From assembly GCA_002441585.1 (NCBI GenBank), contig DJWS01000009.1, positions 99,116-163,115 of the forward strand: a stretch of DNA of 64,000 bases. Direction: 5' to 3'. The stretch comes from Candidatus Saccharibacteria bacterium UBA6224 (lineage in GTDB: Bacteria > Patescibacteriota > Saccharimonadia > Saccharimonadales > UBA4665). Both the position numbers and the translations under genes were made by a program. Below the pieces are notes generated by a model. That model was not told the origin of the DNA. It was given only the letters and a program-made list of their open reading frames with translations, and did not search any database. Positions 58,181-64,000 of the stretch are shown piece after piece (positions within the stretch are counted from its first letter, which is position 1; every line of letters starts with the position of its first letter).

Positions 58181-59590
58181 ATGCTCCTGTACAATACCCT
58201 GACCCGGCGCACGGAAGAAATCGTACCGCAACAACCGCCGGTCGTCACGATTTACACCTGCGGCCCAACCGTCTATGACTACCCCCACATTGGTAACTGG
58301 TTTACGTTTATCCGCTACGACCTCCTAGTGCGGACGCTCCGGGCTAATGGCATGCAGCCGAAATGGGTCATGAATATAACTGATGTCGGGCACCTGACCA
58401 GTGATGCCGACGAGGGCGAAGACAAGCTCGAGAAGGGTGCTCGCCGAGAGCACAAGACTGCCTGGGACATTGCCCGATACTACAGTGATTATTTCATCGA
58501 AGCTATGGGTCGCCTAAACATGCTTGCGCCGGATTATTTACCGAAGGCTACCGAGCACATCCCCGAACAAATCGCCCTAATCCAAACCCTGGAAGTAAAG
58601 GGCTACACCTACGTAATTGATGATGGCGTCTATTTTGATACTGCCAAATTTCCAAACTATGGTGATTTTGCGCATCTCGATCTAGATGAGTTGCAAGCCG
58701 GTGCCCGAGTCGAACAAAACCACCAAAAACATAGCCCTAGCGATTTTGCCCTCTGGAAATTGAGCCCGGCTGATTCACACCGCGATATGGAATGGGATAG
58801 CCCTTGGGGCAAAGGATTCCCCGGTTGGCACCTCGAATGCTCGGCCATGAGCATGAAGTACCTTGGCGAGACGCTTGATATCCATAGCGGTGGCATCGAT
58901 CATATTCCCGTGCATCACACTAACGAAATCGCCCAGAGCCAAGCCGCCACAGGCAAGCCTTTTGCCAATTACTGGATGCATACCAATCACATCCTGATCG
59001 AGGATGAAAAGATCAGCAAAAGCCTGGGTAACACTATCACCCTGGAAGACATCGAAGAGAAAGGTTATAGCCTCGAAGCCTTCCGCTTGTTTGTCCTGGA
59101 AAGCAGCTACCGTAGCCAGAGCAAGTTCAGCTGGCAGGGACTGGAAGCGGCCAGCAATCGTTTGAAAGACTTGCACGCTATGGCCGTCTTGCAGTGGCAA
59201 CCGGCCTTAACCAAGGACCGCAATACATTCTCGTTCGTAGACGTACCAGAAGAAATGAGGGCTATATTATCCAACGACTTAGCCACGCCATCGCTTTTGG
59301 CCTATATCAGTGACGTCAGCAAGCAAGTTCAGGCAACATTGGTCCATCCTTCGCGGATCGCTCACTTTCAGGCACTGCTAGAGTCCATCGATAGTATGCT
59401 GGGCACCAAGTTGGCCGAAACACCCGACATCACGTCCGAGCAGAAAGATCTAATCAAGCAGCGCGAAACGGCACGACAGCAAAAGAATTGGGCAGAATCA
59501 GATAGCCTCCGGGCCAAGTTGGCCGAGCAGGGTGTTGGCGTTCGCGACCGCGACGATGACGGTCTCGATACTATCTGGTTCTATCTGTGA
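58181..59590 (+). CDS. cysS: Cysteinyl-tRNA synthetase
   Basis: A 469-residue class I synthetase. It starts MLLYNTLTRRTEEIVPQQPPVVTIYTCGPTVYDYPHIGN, with the zinc ligand Cys in YTCGP and the HIGN signature. Further zinc ligands are in WHLECSAMS and VHHTNEIAQ, and the KMSKS loop reads KISKSLGN near 285. The full C-terminal anticodon-binding region is present, favouring CysS over the shorter MshC. It can be transcribed from TATAAT (58166-58171, leaderless spacing of 9 nt) or by read-through from the Cys attenuator. Its end overlaps the convergent permease gene by 20 bp. Confidence 0.96.
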   Translation: MLLYNTLTRRTEEIVPQQPPVVTIYTCGPTVYDYPHIGNWFTFIRYDLLVRTLRANGMQPKWVMNITDVGHLTSDADEGEDKLEKGARREHKTAWDIARYYSDYFIEAMGRLNMLAPDYLPKATEHIPEQIALIQTLEVKGYTYVIDDGVYFDTAKFPNYGDFAHLDLDELQAGARVEQNHQKHSPSDFALWKLSPADSHRDMEWDSPWGKGFPGWHLECSAMSMKYLGETLDIHSGGIDHIPVHHTNEIAQSQAATGKPFANYWMHTNHILIEDEKISKSLGNTITLEDIEEKGYSLEAFRLFVLESSYRSQSKFSWQGLEAASNRLKDLHAMAVLQWQPALTKDRNTFSFVDVPEEMRAILSNDLATPSLLAYISDVSKQVQATLVHPSRIAHFQALLESIDSMLGTKLAETPDITSEQKDLIKQRETARQQKNWAESDSLRAKLAEQGVGVRDRDDDGLDTIWFYL

Positions 59591-60698
59591 GTTTGACTTT
59601 TTCGGCTACTGTCAGCAGCTCTTTGGATTCAAGATAATCTATCAATAGCACCCGGATACACCCGGCAATCGGGATGGCAACAAGACCGCCAAGCAAACCA
59701 CCAAAACTGACGCCGATGACGACGGAGGCAAACACCAATAGCGGTGACATATTGGTCGCGTTGGCCTGCAACCGCGGCTGGATCAAGTAATTCTCGATCT
59801 GTTGATACAAAATGTAATATAGCAAGATTCCGGCCGCTGAGACCGGCGAAGTAAACAAAGCAACCAACGTGACGATTATGGCGCCGATAGTATGACCGAC
59901 CATTGGTATGAGACCGCAGATAAAGACTACCGCCATTAACGCCACCGGATAACTCACATCAAAGAACAGCAGGCCAGGCAGTAGCAGGATGGCCGCGATA
60001 AGTGCCAGCATTACCTGACCGTTGACGTAACCTTTCACTACTCGATACATGTCATCACTGACTCTAGAAACATGTTCACGTCGGTCTGTCGGCAATAAGC
60101 GCTGTCCAAAGCCAACCCAGCGCGGTCCTTCGACCAACATCATGAAGGTCAACACTAGTATGGTTAATACCGAGATAAAGCTGGTAGCGATAGACGACAA
60201 TGTGGATACGGCACTGCCGGCAGAGTAGCGCTCAATCTTAGCCTCCAGCTGGGCAGAGAAGTCATCGACTCGCCCCTGTAAATGATATCGCTGGATAAAT
60301 CGACCGATGTCGCTATCACTGCTACGAATATCACGAATCAGCGACGGAGCGCGGGTGATTAGTGTGTTGGTTTGACGAATCACTGGGGGTGCCAGGCTAG
60401 CAATAAAGCCGGCTAATAGAAGTACTACCAGAAAAGAAGCTATCGACGTTGCCAGTCCGCGACGGCCACTCAGTCGACCGGGTAAATGGCGACTAACCCA
60501 GGTAACTGGCGCATTGAGAGCCAGGGCTAAAAACATTGCCGTCGCAATCAGGACCAAGGCATGACTAGTTTTGCGTAGTACCGCCAGTAGCAGTATCGTA
60601 CCGATAATCAGGGCCAATATACGGAAAAAGGTCGCAGCGCTGATGGTAATGGAAATTTCCTGAGTTTGGTCGTTTTGTCGGCCGAATAGACGTGGCAT
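59571..60698 (-). CDS. AI-2E family membrane permease-like protein
   Basis: A 375-residue polytopic protein. Family traits are the pair of N-terminal helices, a central soluble loop (IRQTNTLITRAPSLIRDIRSSD), then helices and the C-terminal GLIPMVGHTIGAIIVTLVALFTSP and QIENYLIQPRLQANATNMSPLLVFASVVIGVSFGGLLGGLVAIPIAG. Despite the family name, members transport various solutes or ions. I chose the ATG at 60698, about 7 nt after TAATAA on the minus strand, because the upstream part of the frame overlaps the preceding gene. Confidence 0.86.
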   Translation of the reverse strand: MPRLFGRQNDQTQEISITISAATFFRILALIIGTILLLAVLRKTSHALVLIATAMFLALALNAPVTWVSRHLPGRLSGRRGLATSIASFLVVLLLAGFIASLAPPVIRQTNTLITRAPSLIRDIRSSDSDIGRFIQRYHLQGRVDDFSAQLEAKIERYSAGSAVSTLSSIATSFISVLTILVLTFMMLVEGPRWVGFGQRLLPTDRREHVSRVSDDMYRVVKGYVNGQVMLALIAAILLLPGLLFFDVSYPVALMAVVFICGLIPMVGHTIGAIIVTLVALFTSPVSAAGILLYYILYQQIENYLIQPRLQANATNMSPLLVFASVVIGVSFGGLLGGLVAIPIAGCIRVLLIDYLESKELLTVAEKVKLTDRTR

Positions 60699-60708
60699 GT
60701 TGCTATTA

Positions 60709-61869
60709 TTACACGTTTCTGTCTTGGAGCAATCTTTCGTACAGATCGACCAATTCTTGACCAATGAGATTTACGTCGAATCGCTTGGCATAATCGCCAC
60801 CCCATCTAGCCATCTGTGTTCGCGCTTGGTCGTCGGTCAGGTAGTGGGTTAGCAAGTTGGCCAACTCCTGCGTGTCGGACGGCTCAAACAACAGGTCTGG
60901 CTGGGGTGCCATCACGGTCGCATAGCCTGGATTATTGCCAGCCAACACCGTCGCCCGTCCAGATGCCATCGCCTCTATCAACACTATGCCGAAACTTTCA
61001 CCGCCAGTACTTGGGAAAACGGCGATATCGGCATCGGCATAGTAGCTTGGCTTATCCTCTTCACTGACGAATCCGGCAAAATTTACTATGTCGTCCAGAT
61101 CATGATCGCGCACGTATTGCTTTAGTTCGTCCATCAGTTCGCCCTTACCACAGATGGTCACCCGGAAAGGTGGCAGAGTACTGCGATTCAGCCGCGTGAC
61201 AGCCTCTAGTAAATAACGGCAACCCTTGCGTTGGACTAGGCGGCCCAGGAACAAGATATTTAGCCTGTCGTCAGCGGCGGCATACGGTTGCGCCGAGGCG
61301 AAGCGTTCATAATCGATTACGTTCGGCAATACTTTGGCTTCCATACCAAAAGCCCAGCCTACGAATTCAGCCGCCGATGGTGATACGGCCAACAGGGCGT
61401 CTAACCGCTTCAGCGATGGCCTTAGCCACAGGCCTAGCGCCTTTGTCGACCAGCGAGCTAGCCAATCGTACGGCAATATGTGAAAGGTGCCGACTACGGC
61501 AGTTTGCTGGCCAGCGGCCAGCACCAGACGTTGCGCGAGCAGGGGGTGATGCGGCGTCTGGACGTGCAGGACATCGAATCGTTCACGCTGAATGAAATCG
61601 CGCAACTTACGACGGCTAGTCGGCAGCGGAATGGTCGTACGATTACCATTGAACTGAACTTTGAAATTCCGCGCCAAACTATGGATGTTAGGTAGATCGC
61701 GCTCACGTGTCTCGCCCACCAGATAGTGTACGTCATGGCCTTGCGCCCTCAGCCATTCGCCGACCATAACGACGTATTGCTGGACACCGTCTGCCGGATC
61801 CAGTGATGTATCGAGTACTAATCCTATCTTTAGAAATCGTGCAGGTTTAGTGTCTGGCGTCGGACTCAT
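60709..61869 (-). CDS. Family 4 glycosyltransferase
   Basis: About 386 residues in a GT-B fold. FLKIGLVLDTSLDPADGVQQYVVMVGEWLRAQGHDVHYLV marks the N-terminal domain, FDVLHVQTPHHPLLAQ the acceptor side, and ILFLGRLVQRKGCRYLLEAV plus STGGESFGIVLIEAMASGRATVLAG the donor side. I chose ATG 61869 with GGGGAAA before it, overlapping the upstream GT gene by 23 nt; a longer frame exists. It is a paralogue of the upstream gene (61847), and the pair probably adds sugars in sequence to a membrane lipid, by analogy with paired lipid glycosyltransferases. Confidence 0.87.
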   Translation of the reverse strand: MSPTPDTKPARFLKIGLVLDTSLDPADGVQQYVVMVGEWLRAQGHDVHYLVGETRERDLPNIHSLARNFKVQFNGNRTTIPLPTSRRKLRDFIQRERFDVLHVQTPHHPLLAQRLVLAAGQQTAVVGTFHILPYDWLARWSTKALGLWLRPSLKRLDALLAVSPSAAEFVGWAFGMEAKVLPNVIDYERFASAQPYAAADDRLNILFLGRLVQRKGCRYLLEAVTRLNRSTLPPFRVTICGKGELMDELKQYVRDHDLDDIVNFAGFVSEEDKPSYYADADIAVFPSTGGESFGIVLIEAMASGRATVLAGNNPGYATVMAPQPDLLFEPSDTQELANLLTHYLTDDQARTQMARWGGDYAKRFDVNLIGQELVDLYERLLQDRNV

Positions 61870-63001
61870 CAGATTTCCCCGCATAACGTTCCAGGACATC
61901 TTTGTACAGGGCCTCATACTGGTCGACGATCTTTGGATAGTCAAACTGTTTGACGTAATCTAGGGCCCATTTTCGCCAAAGCTGTCGTAATTCTGGTTGA
62001 GTCAGTAATAATTCCATGCGACGGGCAAACTCTCCCGAATCGTGGGGATCAACCAACGAAAGGTTGCCGAGATCCTGCATGACGCTGGCGTACCCCGAGT
62101 TGTTTCCGGCCACGGTCACCGCACCAGATGCCATCGCCTCTAGTAGCACGATGCCAAAACTTTCGCCATACAAGGCCGGCGCGCAGAACAAATCCGCACT
62201 GCGCAGCAATTCCTTCTTGGTCTTATCCTCGATGAATCCTAAAAATGTAACGTTAGGCAATCGCAGCTCTTCGGCCAGCAGCTCCAGCTTTTCACGGTCG
62301 GGCCCATTGCCGGCTATGATTAGCGATACGTTATCCATGCGTTGCGCCAGTTGGGCGTAAGCTAGCAACAGGTATTTGACGCCCTTGCGCCGTTCCAGAC
62401 GCCCCACGAACAAGATAGTCTTAGAGTTAGCATTTTTCTTGGGATTGCGCACATGGGTATATTCACTCAGGTCGATACCGTTCGGAATGATAGTGATAGG
62501 CATGTCAGTGACGGTGCCGACGTACTCAGCGGCCGGCTCGGACACGGCCGTCAGCTCGTCGAGGTATTTCATGATGCTTTTGGTGTAAGGAGTAACCGAA
62601 CGCACCATAGTACGCGTCAAGATGGTCTCCGGAACCTTAGCGTGAAAGGTTGCCACGTTGACGCTGGTTGAACGAGCCAATATCTGGCGGCTCAGGAAGG
62701 GGACCCATGGCTCATGGAAATGCAAGATGTCGAATTTTTCGGTCTCGAGCATTTGTTCTAATGGCTCATTATCGATGCTAGCAGAGACGGCCGAAGTTGT
62801 ACCAAGTGGCGAGCGGAAATCAGTCGCAGCGCCGACAAAGATGATACCTTCTGTATCAACGCCTTCGATATCTCGAGGCTGCGGAGTAATAATACGCGCG
62901 TCGTGCCCGCGGGCAACTAACTCGCTGCGCATGGCTCGGACGATTTCCTGGACGCCGCCGCCGCGCGCCATACTGTATGGGCAAACTAGGCCAATTTTCA
63001 T
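61847..63001 (-). CDS. Family 4 glycosyltransferase (PimA-like architecture)
   Basis: About 384 residues. It begins MKIGLVCPYSMARGGGVQEIVRAMRSELVARGHDARIITP, an N-terminus much like actinobacterial PimA-type lipid glycosyltransferases, and has FDILHFHEPWVPFLSRQIL near 100, ILFVGRLERRKGVKYLLLAY near 203, and ESFGIVLLEAMASGAVTVAGNNSGYASV near 280. I chose the ATG at 63001, 10 nt after TGGTATAAT on the minus strand; the ATG four codons earlier overlaps the -10 box. Lipid mannosyl or glucosyl transfer is a plausible role. Confidence 0.88.
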   Translation of the reverse strand: MKIGLVCPYSMARGGGVQEIVRAMRSELVARGHDARIITPQPRDIEGVDTEGIIFVGAATDFRSPLGTTSAVSASIDNEPLEQMLETEKFDILHFHEPWVPFLSRQILARSTSVNVATFHAKVPETILTRTMVRSVTPYTKSIMKYLDELTAVSEPAAEYVGTVTDMPITIIPNGIDLSEYTHVRNPKKNANSKTILFVGRLERRKGVKYLLLAYAQLAQRMDNVSLIIAGNGPDREKLELLAEELRLPNVTFLGFIEDKTKKELLRSADLFCAPALYGESFGIVLLEAMASGAVTVAGNNSGYASVMQDLGNLSLVDPHDSGEFARRMELLLTQPELRQLWRKWALDYVKQFDYPKIVDQYEALYKDVLERYAGKSDESDARH

Positions 63002-63028
63002 ACTTTGTCCCATTATACCATTAATAAA

Positions 63029-63961
63029 CTAGCGACGCTGTAGCATGCGTCGCAGCTTCGGTGGGACGAACAGACTGGCGGACTTTTCGTCGGCAATCAC
63101 ACTCGGCGCATGATTGGCCAGATCCAGCATGGTCAATAGCTCAAAATCGGTATAAATGACCCGAAAATGCTGTTCTACAAGATCATTATCGAAATATCGA
63201 TCGGCCTTGACGCCCACATGATAGACCGGCAAATCGATTTGCTTGCGGCAGTTATCCAAGTTTAAGAATTCGACAGTGGTGGTCATATAGGTACGGACTT
63301 CGTTGCTATGCCACAATTTGGTTTCAAAGTGGACCAACTCCTCAAGTTCCTCGGCAGCCACACCCTCAAATTTTTCCCGGGCATTATGAGTTTTTGTATA
63401 CACCGTACGCAAAATCCAGGGATGCAAACAGATGTAGCGGAAGAATATTGCCGGCAGACGGTGCGAAAACAGGCGTGCGCCCAGGCTGTACAGGCGGTGA
63501 CGGGTCTTGCTGAAGGTAAAATCGTCTTTGTGGGCAAATCCGGCAAAACTAACCAGCCGCTCGATACGCTTGGTTAGTTCTGGCGTGCGTTGTAGCATCC
63601 GGGTGGCTATCACGAAGCCCAGACTCATCCCGACCACGACTACCTTGCGGCGCTTGTAGCGCATCTTCATGAAGGCGGCCAGATAATCGGCCAGGTTGTC
63701 GATGCTGCCTTTTTTGCCAATCTTATAAAAGCTGTCCATGCCGCCAAAACCTGGCAAATCCGGCATCGTCACAGCGGCGTAGCGGTTTAGGAACTGGGCC
63801 ACACCCCACCATCGCTCCAGACTGGAATGATGCCCGTACACGAACAGGATTTCCGGCGCATCTTTCTTGGGTGCGGGCATGTGCAGCACGCGGCCCTCAA
63901 GACCGTTTATGTTGAGCGGCTCGATATAATCGGCCGGTGAGGCATTTTTCTTGTTTTTCAT
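63029..63961 (-). CDS. Alpha/beta hydrolase
   Basis: A 310-residue alpha/beta hydrolase-fold protein. The oxyanion region is ILFVYGHHSSLERWWGVAQFL, and the nucleophile elbow is VVVVGMSLGFVIATRML with Ser near residue 114. PDLPGFGGMDSF is the usual segment before it. The C-terminal His may lie in LDLANHAPSVIADE. There is no signal peptide. It is the first gene of the minus-strand group with the two GT4 enzymes, so a lipid or ester substrate is possible, but none can be named. Confidence 0.84.
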   Translation of the reverse strand: MKNKKNASPADYIEPLNINGLEGRVLHMPAPKKDAPEILFVYGHHSSLERWWGVAQFLNRYAAVTMPDLPGFGGMDSFYKIGKKGSIDNLADYLAAFMKMRYKRRKVVVVGMSLGFVIATRMLQRTPELTKRIERLVSFAGFAHKDDFTFSKTRHRLYSLGARLFSHRLPAIFFRYICLHPWILRTVYTKTHNAREKFEGVAAEELEELVHFETKLWHSNEVRTYMTTTVEFLNLDNCRKQIDLPVYHVGVKADRYFDNDLVEQHFRVIYTDFELLTMLDLANHAPSVIADEKSASLFVPPKLRRMLQRR

Positions 63962-64000
63962 AGCAAGTTATTACGTACCATTGTACGTACTTCATTCTAC

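Noticed and set aside
58181..59590. MshC (mycothiol ligase) instead of CysS
   Set aside because: The protein has the full CysS length with an anticodon-binding C-terminal region, whereas MshC is shorter; a normal cysteinyl-tRNA synthetase is the simpler call.

Overview
The window looks like a chromosome segment of a Patescibacteria/CPR bacterium, most likely a Candidatus Saccharibacteria (TM7) relative. This is an inference from gene content and protein style, not from a 16S gene. GC content is moderate, genes are densely packed with many 1-20 nt overlaps, and TGA is used as a normal stop (trpS, rluA-family gene, leuA), so the code is standard. Several housekeeping proteins have lost zinc-binding cysteines (L36, L33, DnaX, RecR). 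I saw no rRNA, CRISPR array, insertion sequence or phage genes.

Layout. 1-3.8 kb: the end of the alpha/S10-type ribosomal cluster (rpmJ end, rpsM, rpsK, rpsD, rpoA, rplQ, rplM, rpsI). 3.8-8.2 kb: two tandem leader-peptide/terminator units, two small genes, trpS, an RluA-type pseudouridine synthase, a HolB-like clamp-loader subunit and a TPR protein. 8.2-9.8 kb: three tRNA genes, decayed tRNA pieces, two structured non-coding stretches, a PspC protein and L33. 9.9-14.2 kb (minus strand): GH15, GH57 and a GT4-type glycosyltransferase, probably for alpha-glucan storage. 14.4-27 kb: membrane and regulatory genes, Maf, a 975-residue protein with an adenylate-kinase-like head, MscS, HIT, tRNA-Trp, a kinase, a YgjP-type peptidase, an orphan histidine kinase, two phospholipase D-like paralogues and a GT2. 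27-31.9 kb: secE, nusG, rplK and rplA with four or five small unknown genes inserted. 32-40.6 kb: a thymidylate-supply block (thyA, dCMP deaminase, DHFR-like and a Tmk-ThyX-like fusion) interleaved with HIT, nucleotidyltransferase and phosphotransferase genes. 40.7-47.7 kb: a partial branched-chain amino-acid block (short leuA, ilvB, ilvN, ridA, ilvA) and an M20 peptidase. 47.6-57.3 kb: rplJ/rplL, then replication and repair genes (dnaX, dnaB, ybaB, recR, DHH). 57.3-59.6 kb: a Cys leader, a PIG-L deacetylase and cysS. 59.6-64 kb (minus strand): AI-2E-type permease, two GT4 enzymes and an alpha/beta hydrolase.

The most interesting system is a family of amino-acid-sensing transcription attenuators. 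Short leader peptides rich in Leu, in Ile/Val or in Cys, or carrying one Trp codon, are each followed by an intrinsic terminator whose 5' arm can instead pair with an upstream segment. They stand in front of leuA, ilvBN-ridA-ilvA, a PIG-L gene plus cysS, and trpS. All these leader peptides, and many ordinary genes here, start 6-10 nt after a clear -10 box, so the mRNAs would be leaderless. The first gene behind each Trp, Ile/Val and Cys attenuator encodes a protein lacking Trp, Ile or Cys respectively.

All calls rest on reading the sequence and on knowledge of protein families; no database search was run.
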